Source of the DNA: Gnetum montanum
Taxonomy: Eukaryota > Streptophyta > Gnetopsida > Gnetales > Gnetaceae
Length of the DNA stretch: 26,214 nucleotides
NCBI GenBank assembly: GCA_015680685.1
Contig: MNCI01019113.1
Location: 219,414-245,627, forward strand
Direction of reading: 5' to 3'
A model generated the notes under the pieces. That model saw nothing but the letters and a program-made list of their open reading frames with translations, did not search any database and was not told the DNA's origin. A program made the translations under genes and the position numbers. Below are positions 1-10,735 of the stretch, in pieces (positions within the stretch are counted from its first letter, which is position 1; each line of letters opens with the position of its first letter).

Positions 1-375
1 ATATATAATCATTTATGTTTATGATTATAAATATATCATTATATATAACTGAGATTATAAATAACCGAGATAAATATAATCATTGGCTCCCTTGTAGTGA
101 CTCTTTGGCTAGGGAAGATTTACAAATAATTGGTTATTTATGATTATGGCAAGACATGTGCATCAGTGGAGAGCTTGTCATCATTTTCCTCGGCATTGGC
201 TAGGAGATCACAGTCTGATTGTAACTGTCACCATTTTTATTAATAATAAATATTCATTATTACCCACTGTTTATAATAGAAAATATTCATTATTACTATA
301 ATTGTAACTGTCACCATTTATAATAATAATAACTATTTAATATTACCCATCATTTATAATAATAAATATTCATTG
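1..375. repeat. AT-rich flank with 82-bp tandem duplication
   Basis: This is the sequence into which element 1 inserted. GTAACTGTCACCATTT starts at 221 and again at 303, each time followed by TAATAATAAATATTCATT-type sequence, so two units of about 82 bp stand in tandem. The right unit is interrupted at 380 by the LTR. Positions 85-110 hold one copy of the GGCTCCC..CTCTTTGGCT motif that forms the tandem block on the other side of the element. No gene is seen. Confidence 0.75.
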
Positions 376-380
376 GTTAC
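376..380. repeat. Target site duplication, left copy (GTTAC)
   Basis: GTTAC directly precedes the TG of the 5' LTR and is repeated exactly after the CA of the 3' LTR at 10714-10718. A 5-bp duplication is the usual product of Ty3/gypsy integration and fixes both ends of element 1. Confidence 0.92.
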
Positions 381-518
381 TGATGAAGTGTCATTAGTTG
401 ATGCGTCAACTAGGCCGCGTATACGAGGCCGGGTATACGCAACCGCGTCGACGCGGCCCCGTCGACGTAGCCTTGCATGTGTCAACGTGGCCTTGTTTAT
501 GTGGAGCCTATTTTGGCC

Positions 519-526
519 TATAAATA
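519..526 (+). promoter_or_regulatory. TATA box of 5' LTR (TATAAATA)
   Basis: TATAAATA lies about 140 bp into the LTR and is conserved in the 3' LTR at 9951-9958. It would start transcription near 550 and so marks the U3/R boundary. The same octamer occurs on the minus strand at 25827-25834. Confidence 0.7.
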
Positions 527-694
527 AGAGGGCCTTCCGCCTCATTTAGGCATCTTTTAGTCAGTTGTAGCGAAGCTCTTGTAGTTTGTTCTCATAGAAG
601 ATAGAATATTTTCCAACTGCCCATAGTAGGTGTAAGAAAAGTGATCGACTCTTTATTCCAGCGTTGATGTATCTGAGCCCATTGTTGTGACGGC

Positions 695-700
695 AATAAA
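695..700 (+). promoter_or_regulatory. LTR poly(A) signal AATAAA
   Basis: AATAAA within GGCAATAAAG, conserved in the 3' LTR at 10127-10132. It lies about 170 bp downstream of the TATA box, as expected for the R/U5 boundary. Confidence 0.5.
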
Positions 701-1283
701 GACGAACTCTTCAAGCATTCCTTGTAGCATTTGAACTTAGTCATTTATTGCATTCAATAGCTTAATATTTATATGCTTTGATAATTACTTAAGTTTCTCA
801 TATTATTAGTTTAATCGCTACCATTCATTCGTAGCTCATAGAAACCATAAGTACGACCATCTCGAACGTAAACCCAACACTTGGTAACCTAGTGACACTT
901 AATGTTTGGTAGCCCAGTAGTGTTTAGAGGATGCTTAGAACATGCCCGGAAGATGGGATCAGATACTTATGCTAGGAATAGTTGAGATATAGATTAGGAT
1001 AATTGTAGATTAGATAATATTTCATTCCTTACTTTTCATACCTTAATTAGATGCCAAAAGATAAGTAAAAAGCTATAAAAATCATTAGCCTTAATCTCAC
1101 TTAACCATCGTAAATAGAACATCACAAGTGAGATTAGGAAGACAATGACCGTTCTAACCCAAGGTTTCACTGGTTAGAGTCTAGTGTATATTAATTGCTT
1201 ACAGTCTATAGAATTTGATCGAATCGCGTGTGAACAACCATGATTCGTATGGTGGGGCGTAGGGGTACCTAGCCGCTAATCAT

Positions 1284-1301
1284 TGGTGTTGTTGCCAGGG
1301 A
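1284..1301 (+). other. Primer binding site, tRNA-Asp type, decayed
   Basis: TGGTGTTGTTGCCAGGGA begins two bases after the LTR. The Athila-type site complementary to the 3' end of plant tRNA-Asp is TGGCGCCGTTGCCGGGGA. Fourteen of 18 bases agree, and all four differences are C to T or G to A, as expected for cytosine deamination. The comparison sequence is from memory of the family. Confidence 0.8.
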
Positions 1302-1440
1302 CTGTTAGTCTTACATGCGTTATCTAACCTTAGTGAAATTATCATTCAAGTCATTGGAACAGACCCAGGATAGAAAAATTTATGCACGCTAGGTAGATTA
1401 AAGTAAATAGTAAGGTACATCGATTATATAGACCATCTAA

Positions 1441-3960
1441 CATCCAATATGTCTTCTCACAGGAGAGGTATCCAACCCACTAGTGCCACAAGAATGTCGA
1501 GTGGTGTACAAGCATCTCGATGATTATGTCCCTGACTTCACTTTCATCCTACATCAGGATGAGCATTTACGATGGCAGAACATGGAGGGCAACATTGTAT
1601 TACCACCTGACCGATCAGCTCCTGCGATGCTATTTCACAATCTTGGCAGACTAGGCATCTAGGACCATGGAGTGGAGTATGTCATGAAGGATCATGACTA
1701 TTGGGACTCTCATCCCACTAAGGCTCAACGAGCACGAGACCAGCAGCAGGTGGAAAGATATGAACACCTGAAGGGGAAACACTTCAGTAACCCTTTATTC
1801 TTGCAAGGGCTACAAGATGATGGGGATCCCATATTTCATGATACCCATTCGACCGAACTTTCCCTGGGGTAGCAGATCCTTCAGTCCATCATTTAGAATA
1901 AGCCTCTAAGTGACCAAGTTCACCAAGGGCATGGAGGGTCACATAGCAAGGATGGGTAGGATGATCGAGGCTGTCATCGGGGTAGAGGGGGAGATCGACA
2001 CTAAAGTGGTGGCAATTCCTCTCCTTCTTCTCCATCCTCTCACTCTCCTATACCTTCATCTAGCTCAGGCTTTGATCATAATGAGGGTAGAAAGGAGTGA
2101 AAGGATGATGGTAAAAATATTCGAAAGGGAAAACGTGGGGAAACACGTGACCAATCGCATGAGCCTCACCATTATGAAAGGAGGGGCCACCAGAATCGTC
2201 ACAGAAATCATGGTCCTCAGCAGGACAATGATTCAGATGAGCTGTTGTTGGCTACTCAAAGCATGCTCCAAATCGCTGAGGTAGTTCAAATTCCTAGTAG
2301 GCACATAAAGGATAGTCGGATCAAGCGCGTTGATATGAACAACATTCCCAGATTTGAAGGGGGATACAATTGTGATCCGCAAACCCAATTGTAGGCATTC
2401 CATGATGCCTGCACCCTACAAAACATTGACAATGATTGGCAGAAGCTGAAACTGTTTCCTCGCACACTCATCAAGGAAGTTAAAAGCTAGTACCGGTCTT
2501 TAGAACCAGAATCAATTAGAAGATGAAGTACAATGCTTGAAATTTTCAATGACAAGTATCAAAAGTACTCTAGAGTGGTGAATCTGAGATGGAAGATCCA
2601 AGGTTGGAAGAAAGGGAATCATGAACCCTTGGATGCCGCCATGAGCAAGTACTAGTCATTGTTGCATCAATGCCCTGGTCATGGCTACTCTCAGTGGGCA
2701 CAACTTCACCACATGATTGATGGGCTTCATTTTGAAATGCGAAAGACCCTTGGTGTGTACGCTCAGGGACAACTGTTAGAGCTAAGGGCCCATCAATTGC
2801 AGTGCCTCATTGAACAGTTGGCCAAGAAGTAAGGGGAACTTAGAAAAAAGGAGAGTGCATAAGAATTCAACTAGGACCCTTCCCTTAGAAAAAGGGAGGT
2901 CCGATTTTGTGACGAGGAGGAAGAATCACCACTGGAAGTAGCGGTGAATCAAAAAACCTTGCCATTACAAAAGTTTGCATCTAAAATTTTAGCAAAGGTT
3001 GATAAGATATGGGACTCTTTGGATGAAAGATTTGAAAGTGTGCTAAACATTGCAGAAGAGTCCAGAGAACAAGGTAATGACCATGATCAGCGCCAGAAGA
3101 AGGAAGTTGAACATGCCTAATATAGGGGTAAGGGAAAACTTGCTGTAGTAGAGTAGGTTGCAGACTCTGGCACTGAGGAGGATGATGAATGTGGCATATG
3201 CCAATATGAAAATCCCAAGGGATGTTGCCCTGTGGTGTCACATCTTCAAGAGTCTAAGGTGTACATGTTGAATCCTCGCTTAGCACAGTGGCAAACACCT
3301 TGAAGGTTGCCTTACCCATAAGGCAATCCAAGGCAGTTTCACCAGCAGCAAGGGTATTACCCAAGTGGAATGCCACTGCAATCATATGAATACTTCCAGC
3401 ACTGGTAGCACCCACAAGCGTGGGGGATGCCACCTCCAAGTTAGCAGTATCCTTACAAATAGCTAGATCCCTATGGGTACTACGTTCAGCAACTAGTCTC
3501 TCCACGGGACTCTTCCAGTCGTGTGGCCATTGAAAGTTATTACCACCCCCCAGAATATTTTTGACCTTAATCTCCATCACCTAGGGGGGGAAAACCACAT
3601 CTCTTCTATCCTCCATCACCTTCTCCTACCACTCCTCCACAACATCCCACTCAGCTACCACTTTCTCCACCGATGCAGGGAGAGATACTGCCATAGCCAT
3701 AACAACACAACACTGCAAGGGTTGTCAACATACAACTGGCTCCTCAGCCAAGTGGACCAGAAGCCAAGGCACAGAAATGTCCCTTCTTCCAGCCCAATCA
3801 TGTATGCATACCCTCACACCCACCAGTGGCTAGTGCCTCTAAACCTCAAACCACCTCTACTATTCCACCGCTCAAGTAGCCTTCAAGCCCACCACACTTG
3901 AATGTCCAAATGGTCATGCTCACACATGTTGTGACTGATTGGATAGTCTCCTCATCCATC
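1441..3960 (+). pseudogene. gag: gag of element 1 (capsid/nucleocapsid polyprotein), degraded
   Basis: One frame can be followed for about 2.5 kb through many stop codons (for example 1660, 1870, 1894, 2098). It codes for the structural Gag that packages element RNA. A stretch rich in Ser, His, Arg and Gly (1900-2230) precedes the capsid-like core at about 2330-2830, where stops interrupt text resembling the plant retrotransposon gag family (a YRSLEPESI segment and the helical region after it). At 3190-3228 there is a short Cys cluster (CGIC, then CC seven residues on), a possible atypical nucleocapsid knuckle. After it comes a Pro/Gln/Tyr-rich linker to 3960. The start is unclear: the ATG at 1449 lies in another frame. 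Stops sit mostly where CAG, CAA or TGG would be expected. The protease follows in a different frame. Confidence 0.8.
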
Positions 3961-3965
3961 TTTAG

Positions 3966-4330
3966 GCAGTAGGAAATGAGCCATGTGAAGCTCTTCTAGA
4001 CTTGGGGTCAAGAGTCAATTTGATCTCAGACGACATGTACAAAAATTGGAACTTGCCCCCATTAAAGAAGAGCGACATCAGGCTCGAATTGGCAAACCAG
4101 TCCATCATTATTTCCTTGGGAGTGGTGAAGGACATTGTAACCATTGTTTGCAAGTGGTCGTATCCTGCTGATTTCCTCGTCATCTATGTAGAGAATTGCA
4201 GGGAGAACTTCCCAATCATAATGGTAAGGACCTGGTTGAGCATGATGGATGCAAGACTAGGACTCCAAGATCTTTCCCTTGAAATTTCAAAGGAAATCCT
4301 TTTGGAAATATCGAGAAGAAGCACATTCCA
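3966..4330 (+). pseudogene. Retropepsin (aspartic protease) remnant of element 1
   Basis: The frame reads LLDLGSRVNLI, with the presumed catalytic Asp codon at 3999-4001. This matches the D-L-G-A/S-x-V-N-L active-site pattern of plant Ty3 proteases that cleave Gag-Pol. A usual Ala after the Gly is replaced by Ser-Arg, and the frame is shifted relative to gag, so it is surely inactive. About 100 residues follow with the expected alternation of beta-strand-like segments (SIIISLGVVKDI, DFLVIYVE) and an FPIIMVRTWLSMMDA stretch in the place of the usual ILGRPFL box. It is the last pol domain I can recognise before the second ORF. Confidence 0.8.
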
Positions 4331-4760
4331 TGCATTGTGTATAGTGACTCAATGTGCAACTATGTGCAGCAATCATGGTTTTCCAACCAGACATCCATTC
4401 AAGCATGCAGTTGGTGTATCGAAGAATCACTAGTCCAATAGTGCCTGTACGTAGTAGCCACAAAACACGCGGGCACCCAGTGGCTGACAGTTAACCCTAC
4501 TAGTAGTGCAATGTGCATGGAACCATCTGAGGAGCTTGTATGAGCCTATGTCGAATGCATGGATGAAATGGAAGAGGTTCATCAATGAGCCCCCACTGTT
4601 GATGATCATGGTGACTGGGGAAAGTTGCAAATCCATGCAAGCTTCCAACATGAGTCCTTGGAACTCAAACCTTTCCTTAGGCTCCACCTACCTAGGGATA
4701 CCACATCGTCATCATCAGGAAAGCCTTGCTCCATTTTTTGCATCTCCTCCTTTCAACCCA
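4331..4760 (+). pseudogene. Protease-RT linker remnant, ending where RT should begin
   Basis: Translations in all three frames are broken, but a SLELKPF segment near 4660 resembles the LELKPLP linker that immediately precedes reverse transcriptase in Athila-type polyproteins. About 30 bases later another frame reads IVIIRKAL, like the last conserved words before the RT core. After about 4745 this similarity stops abruptly and no RT palm, RNase H or integrase is seen. I take this as the left edge of a deletion of the pol core. The comparison is from memory of the family. Confidence 0.5.
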
Positions 4761-5376
4761 GTTGTGGGGGAGACCGTCATCCTTGCTAATCTAGTTCACT
4801 ACACCCCTCACCATTTTGTAATTTTTTTTACACTTTTTTTGTTTTACACTTTTTGTTTTTCAACATTGTTCATACGTTTGCCAATTCTTCTCTAGTTTTT
4901 TTTTCTTTCTTTAATTATTTTCTGTTTCTTTGTGTGTGTTTCATTTTTCACGTGATCGCTAACCTGTCATCTTATTGTCATCAGGCATCTGGTGTGGATG
5001 GTTTTTGTTATAATGGGTAATGTCATAGTCCACCTAGTTATCTAGCTCCCACCCTCGCATGGTTGTCCTTGGACTTTACATCTATTTTCAGCTCATAAAA
5101 TTGGCAGTGAGTCCACATCATCCACCCATTCACCCACTCCATGGTTTTCCTTCTATTGAGAACATGCAACGCCTTCGCTTAAGAACATTATAATTAATGT
5201 GTGACTTATGTAGTTCCCAGACTCGGGGATGATCCAATGGTTTGAATTAGGTGTGACTTGAAGGGGAATGCCACATTCGTCGCTCTCTCTTATCCCTGGG
5301 TTGCTGGTGTGTCCTTACAGATTTCCTACCACTCCATGTTCTTCTCTCCACGGAAGCTTCTTTGCAGTTCGACCTT

Positions 5377-5545
5377 GCATGGTGTGGTCCTCACTGAAAA
5401 AATTGAAAAAAAACATGAGGATTCAAAGCACACCCCTTGGTTGAATGCATGCAAACACACATGGGTCTTTGCATGGTGTGGTTCCCCCGAATAAGAAAAA
5501 AAATCATGACATCCCTATGGGGGAATTCAAAGCACACCCCTTAGA
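5377..5545. repeat. Imperfect ~94-104-bp tandem duplication
   Basis: GCATGGTGTGGT starts at 5377 and again at 5471. Each is followed by an A-rich run with CATGA and then ATTCAAAGCACACCCCTT at 5421 and 5525. The spacing grows from 94 to 104 bp because of a small insertion in the second unit. Confidence 0.75.
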
Positions 5546-6696
5546 CTGCCTCTCATGGGCCTCATCCTCTAGTTATGGGACTTACTTTGTCCCCTCTAAC
5601 TTGGTCTCGTTTCACTTCCTTCCTCTCACATTTGCTGGAGTGGTGGTTCTCTATGGGTGCATATTTGCTTACTCGGTGGATGAGTGGGGCTTTGTTTGTT
5701 GTTGCGATGTCACTGAATGCGGATGGTTTTGGGTTTGAACTCAGGAAAGGTTCTATCAGGTCACTTAACCATAACCGCACATGGGGTTTCATGTGACCAA
5801 TGATTAGAATTTCCATTCTCTCATCTCTCTCTGCATCCATTTCTCTTTATAACTCACCTCACTGCCCGTTTTATGTTTTGTAAGTTCATCGTGGTCTCCA
5901 TTGGCTTCTCATGCCTTGGCGGGATCTCTTGGATAGGAGTATTAACTGGTGACACCATTTCTTGGCCCCGGGGCCCACGGACCTTGATGTTGAGGATCTG
6001 TGGGGGCTACTACGGCTATTGCCTGCTATGGGGAGGACCCACCCACACATCCTTGGTCCCGCTCGTTAAGTCTCCCATCCTTTGGATTTCCTGGTTGATT
6101 ATTTTTGGGATCCCATCACTTGATTTCTTCCCTGTAGAGTTCTTTTGCATCACGTTCTCCTATTTTTGACTCTTTTCCAAGCCCTGATTACCTTCCTCCT
6201 ATCCTCAGCCATGACTGGGCCTCTCACGCTCTTCAATCACCCCAATTTGGCGTTTCAAATTCATCATTTTGGGTTTTTTTCAGGTTGGCCAATGCTGGTC
6301 AACGGGTGCAAACACATACTCTTCCCTACGCTATGAAAAATTATCATTTGGAATCCGAATTTGGGGGAGATTTTGCCATTTTTTCTGCCCAACTCTTCCC
6401 TACGCACCTACGTTCTATCACGAGTCCACATCAACCGATCCTTGCCCTTTTAAGCAACCGGAGGTATGCACTTAGTCGTGGGGGAGGGTGATGCCTATGC
6501 ATAATTAATTAATTAGTTAATTACGAAAATAGTTGTTTAAACTTCAACTCATATTTTATTTTTTTAGCTCTAACCCATAAATTAATACTTCGAGAGACTT
6601 AAGGGAATGCCTGTGTCAACAACATAACCTAGTCAAACTAAGAAGGTGTATAAGGACCATCTTGAGCTACTTATGTATAGTCTAATGGATGGTTAT

Positions 6697-6708
6697 GTTT
6701 GATTGCAG
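6697..6708 (+). promoter_or_regulatory. Possible 3' splice acceptor ahead of ORF2
   Basis: ATGTTTGATTGCAG ends exactly at the base before the ATG at 6709. T-rich sequence then GCAG is a good plant acceptor. Downstream env-like ORFs of Athila elements are thought to be expressed from spliced RNA, which fits, but the donor was not identified. Confidence 0.4.
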
Positions 6709-7750
6709 ATGGCACCCAAACCAAGGCATCCAAGGGGCAAAGGACCATCACAACCGAGGGACAAGCACCCACACATGAGAAGAGGACAAGGCGTGCAACA
6801 ACCAGAGCACGTAGAGGGCTCTCATGTAACTGGCCCCCTCTGCGAAGGACCTGACATGGAATCTATCCATTAGAGTCCCAAAGAGGATATTCCCAGCAAA
6901 CAATCGCAAGGGGATGAGACTCTTGGGATAGCAACACGGCTTAAGGTCACCCTGACCCAAGCCTATCTTGATGCTATCACACCATGTGAGGTGCAATGGA
7001 TGGTCCTCCAAGAGCTAAACTTTGGACCATTCCCCGAGAATGCGCTAGAAGAAGTGAGGCTCCAACTGTGAAACTTTCCGATGTGGCCAATCATCACAAC
7101 CAGTGGTGAATGGTACTTAGGAGAGACCTATCTCTTCTAGACAAATCGACAACCAGGGTCTAGAGTAAGAATCAAAGACATTTATGTCTCTTACTCTTCT
7201 GAGGCAATAACACAGGCTCTGGGGTTGCTTGAGATTGGAGCCGATGTGGTGGAAATCCCAAAACAAGTTGGCCTAGAGGTAAAGGTGGAATGGACCAAAT
7301 GGTGCTACGAGGTAGAGCATAAGGAATTCGGCTCTTTGACCATGGAGGAGAGGGTGTACTCAAAGATCGCATCTTACCACTTGAACCCAATGGTAAGACC
7401 TAGCAAAATCATAGCCTTCTCCGCTCATGTGTATGCTGCCTTGAGTGGGAAATTCCTAATGAGTCTACCATAACTATTGTTCTTGGAGATTGAAAAGAGG
7501 TTTGCTGAGAGTGATTGTGAAAGATGAGCTCTCCGCTTTCCCTACCTAATCTGAAAGTTGTGTAAACGGACAAGGATAGCACGGTACTCCAATGATGTAA
7601 TTTGGCATGCCCTAATTGCCTCTTGATGAGAAATGATGAAGGATAAAAATCCTGCCACCACATAAACAGAGGAGGAGCAGAAACCACCTCCACCACCTAC
7701 ATAAACAACACATCCAAGTTCGCAAACCATAGTAGAACACATTTGTGAAA
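6709..7750 (+). pseudogene. ORF2 of element 1, N-terminal part: 'putative plant transposon protein' domain
   Basis: From the ATG at 6709 one frame runs with stops at 6871, 7069, 7138, 7471 and 7525. The first 60 residues are basic and Pro/Gln-rich. From about 6955 to 7620 the order of motifs fits the domain usually annotated as putative plant transposon protein, which accompanies Athila-type elements: FPMWPI, then RVRIKDIYVSYSSEAITQAL (the position of the usual VRG..V.FS...I...LGLP), then LNPMVRPSKIIAFSAHVYAAL and a final LRFPYL segment. Its biochemical role is unknown. The best uninterrupted run is 7225-7470 (82 residues). A proline run (about 7684-7700) leads to the C-terminal half, which continues in another frame after about 7750. 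Confidence 0.65.
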
Positions 7751-9745
7751 TCTAGAAATGCTCTTGAGCCAACAAGAGCAATCTGGTAGGATTGGTGGAG
7801 GAGAAGACCCTTTGGTCTATAGCCCTGCAATGAGCCACCTGGAGCAAGTGGCTTGATCAGTTAGCTTGCTTGAAAGAGTAGGGCCGATGTTCTCCATAGC
7901 CCAAGAGCAAGCACCAACAAGGATAGATCCTAGTGTTCAAGAGGTAACAGTATCAACCCAATAGCTATTTCCTAAAATCTCTGGGAATGCTGCTACCTTT
8001 TTGGTACGCTTGGAAGATGGTTAAGGTGCAAAAGTCCTGGTGATGCAGCACCAAGGACAGGAGACTATAGTCAAAGTGGTTGCTGACACAATTTCTATGG
8101 TTCTTAATGCACCAACAACACCTGTACCAGATGTTTATGGACTACAGGATGTATAGGCATTTGCTGGAACTTCACGTAGCAAGATTGATGCAGCCCAACA
8201 TGAGGAGTTGTTGGACCACTGGTGGGAATCGGGCAACCACTTCTAGATGTCTTTGAGATTCCAGACAACATTACTACAACCCAGTCAGAGCTACTCTTGG
8301 CAAGGGGTAAGAGCTTCTTTTTGGAAGGGCAACTTGAAGCTGCTCAAGTCGCTTGTCAATTCTTGGCAACGGAAGTAGCCCAATTAAGAGCACAACTTGT
8401 CGATCCAGCCATCCTCGACCACGTAATCACCAGAGATGAAGCTTTTTAACAACTTCAACTCAAAATTTAGATCGTTGAGGATGTGCAAGAGATAGCAATC
8501 TTCAATAAGTCCTTGGAAGATATTTGAGCGTATCATTTAGACAAGGACTTGATAGAGGTTCGCCAAGAGAACATCCGATTTACCATGGAGGTTCATTGCC
8601 TACACAATGTTGGTGTAGAAAATGAACACATGAAAAACTTTATCCACCAACAGTAGGAAGAGCTAGCCAGGGTGAATGCCGACGTAAGAAGGTTGGCTAT
8701 TGAAAATTGAAATCTGTTAATGGAGGAGGTTCAGGTGTTGTGATAGAAATCTGCAATTGAAATCACCGCTTGGAAGAATGAGGCCCTGAAATTTGAAAAC
8801 ATCAAAAATCATTATAGGGACCAAGTGGGACTATAGAAGGAAGTAAATGAAAATCATATTCAAGTCACAAAAGCCAAAACAAACCAAGCACTCTAACAGC
8901 TCCAAGAAGGAGGCGACGTATGGCAACGTATCTTTGATGGGTTGAATGACTACAATCAAGCTAAAATCCATCTTAAGGAGTTGTAGATTGAGGAGATGAT
9001 AGAATATATGGAGCTTGCTAACCTTTGCTATGCAAACCTAGCCATGCTCATAGTTGAGAGACCATAGATAGAGTTGGAAAAGCAAGTGGCCACCTCGTAT
9101 TCTCTATACGAGGAAGAGTTCCAGGTGCATAAAGCAACAAAGCAAAAATTGGAAATAGCAAACGTGGAACTCAAGGTTCTCCACACATGATTTGAAGGAA
9201 AACGTACAATCGTGGAGAACCTAGGCCATTGAATGAATGACTACCAACAGTTGCAGGCATCAATCTGAGCGTTCAACATTGAATAAAAGCAGTTCGTAGG
9301 CTAGTTTGTCAACCTAAAAGAACTCTTCCCAGCATTGCCATGCCCTTGGGAGGTTCTAGTTCTAGCACACATTGGTGAAGCCACCTGGATAGTGAACGAT
9401 CCCAGAAGCAAAGAAGAAAAAATGAGGGCTCTCTTGGAGGCTTTTCGGCTGCCTCTAGAAGTGGCAACAACTACGAGATAGCCATCATTCATGCCACTAC
9501 CATCGCATGGGCCAGAAGCTGGTGAAGGTCCATCAGAACCACCACCCCAAGGATGGTGTGATCTTCTCCAACAATTTTGTGCATCATTCTACATGGTAGA
9601 GACTCCAGGACCAGCAAGGTGTTCAATTTTGTCTCAGAACACCACCATTTTTTGTAACTTGTCCTTCTCTGTAACTAGGGCACTTGGTAAAATTAGTATT
9701 GAGTCATGTGTATGTCATATGTGTGTCAATTCATGTGCATTGTAA
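7751..9745 (+). pseudogene. ORF2 of element 1, C-terminal part: long coiled coil
   Basis: After a shift near 7750, frame 3 carries a segment containing HLEQVA, RIDPSVQEVT and SRSKIDAAQHEELL. A second shift near 8220-8250 moves to frame 2, which can be followed to 9745. Between 8280 and 9300 it is rich in Glu, Gln, Lys, Leu and Ile in heptad-like order (EAAQVACQFLATEVAQLRAQL; ELARVNADVRRLAIEN), that is a coiled coil of roughly 300 residues. The tail is Pro/Gly/Glu-rich (GPEAGEGPSEPPPQG). Most stops are TAG or TGA where Gln, Arg or Trp would fit. No enzyme motif is seen. A structural or RNP-associated role is a guess. The adenine-poor end runs into the polypurine tract. Confidence 0.55.
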
Positions 9746-9801
9746 ATAAAAGTCCATACCTTCCAATTTGTAGAGTAACTTGAGGATGAGTTTTTACTCA
9801 A

Positions 9802-9812
9802 TCGTGGGGGTA
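9802..9812 (+). other. Polypurine tract of element 1
   Basis: TCGTGGGGGTA abuts the TG of the 3' LTR. A G-rich tract at this place primes plus-strand DNA synthesis in LTR retrotransposons. Confidence 0.75.
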
Positions 9813-10713
9813 TGATGAAGTGTCATTAGTCGATGCATTGACTAGGCTACGTATACGGGGTTGCGTATACGTGACTGCGTCAACGCGACCCCATCGACGT
9901 AGCCTTCCATGCGTCGACATGGTCCCATTTACGTGGAGCCTATTTCGGCCTATAAATAAGAGGGCCTTGCGCCTCATTTAGGCATCTTTTAGTTAGTTGT
10001 AGCAAAGCTCTTGCAATTTGTTCCTGCAGGAGATAGAATATTTTCCAAGTGCCCGTAGTAGGTGTAAGAAAAGTGATCGGCTCTTTATTTGAGCATTGAT
10101 GTATCTGAGCCCATTGGCGTGACGGCAATAAAGATGAACTCTTCAAGCATTCCTTGCATCATTTGGACTTAGTCATTTATTGCATTCAATAGCTTAATAT
10201 TTATATGCTTTGATAATTAATTAATTTTCTCGTATTATTAGTTTAATCTCTACCATTCATTCATAGCTCATAGAAACCATAAGTACAACCATCTCGAATG
10301 CAAACCCAACACTTGGTAACCCAGTGACGCTTAACGTCTTGTAGCCCAGTAGTGTTTAAGGGATGCTCAAAACGTGCCTAGAAGATGGGATCGGATACTT
10401 ATGCTAAGAATAGTTGAGATATAGATTAGGATAATTATAGATTAGATAATATTTCATTCCTTACTTTTCATACCTTAATTAGACCCTAAAAGATAAGTAA
10501 AAAGCTATAAAAATCATTAGCCTTAATCTCACTTAACCATCGTAAATAGAACATCACAAGTGAGATTAGGAAGACAATGACTATTCTAACCCAAGGTTTC
10601 ACTGGTTAGATTCTAGTGTATGTTAAGTGCTTATAGTCTACGAAATTCGACCGAGTCGCATGTGAATGCCCGTGACTCATATGGTTGGGCGTAGGGGTAC
10701 CTACCCCTAATCA
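9813..10713 (+). repeat. 3' LTR of element 1
   Basis: A 901-bp partner of 381-1282, starting TGATGAAGTG and ending TAATCA. It keeps the TATA box (9951-9958) and AATAAA (10127-10132). The U3 palindromes have mostly decayed (ACGTATACGG, GCGTATACGT, GCGTCAACGCG), while the 5' copies are intact in part. Confidence 0.93.
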
Positions 10714-10718
10714 GTTAC
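10714..10718. repeat. Target site duplication, right copy (GTTAC)
   Basis: Exact repeat of 376-380 directly after the terminal CA of the 3' LTR. Confidence 0.92.
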
Positions 10719-10735
10719 CCATGTTGGGGCCTACA

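Larger units (their letters stand above)
381..1282 (+). repeat. 5' LTR of element 1
   Basis: A 902-bp direct repeat starting TGATGAAGTG and ending TAATCA, matched by 9813-10713. U3 begins with palindromes (CGTATACG 418-425, CGCGTCGACGCG 444-455, CGTCGACG 460-467). A TATA box lies at 519-526 and a poly(A) signal at 695-700. The primer site follows one base after the terminal CA. Confidence 0.93.
4761..6708. other. Non-coding interior of element 1
   Basis: About 1.9 kb, pyrimidine-rich on the plus strand, without any protein family I recognise on either strand. It holds a short tandem duplication (5377-5545), two G-tracts that look like polypurine tracts (about 4763-4772 and 6476-6486), and the repeat ACTCTTCCCTACGC near 6317 and 6391. 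The small open frames here lack recognisable domains. Long non-coding stretches between pol and the downstream ORF are normal in Athila elements, but the missing pol core makes its extent uncertain. Confidence 0.5.
381..10713 (+). mobile_element. Element 1: Athila-like Ty3/gypsy LTR retrotransposon lacking visible RT/IN
   Basis: A 10.3-kb element bounded by two LTRs and a GTTAC duplication. In order it holds the 5' LTR, a tRNA-Asp-type primer site, gag, a retropepsin remnant, a long region without recognised domains, a second ORF (plant-transposon-protein domain plus coiled coil), a purine tract and the 3' LTR. The primer site, the extra ORF downstream of pol and its possible splice acceptor point to the Athila branch of Ty3/gypsy. 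I find no reverse transcriptase, RNase H or integrase motif between the protease and the second ORF. By eye the LTRs are only about 87-90% identical, mostly transitions, so the insertion is old. All frames are broken. It either moved in this form using enzymes supplied by another element or lost its pol core afterwards. Confidence 0.9.

Noticed and set aside
3254-3580. Minus-strand 108-codon open frame
   Set aside because: Shadow of the Gln/Pro/Tyr-rich gag linker on the plus strand.
5562-5840. Minus-strand 92-codon open frame in the interior of element 1
   Set aside because: No domain, no start context, and it overlaps an equally long meaningless plus frame in pyrimidine-rich DNA.
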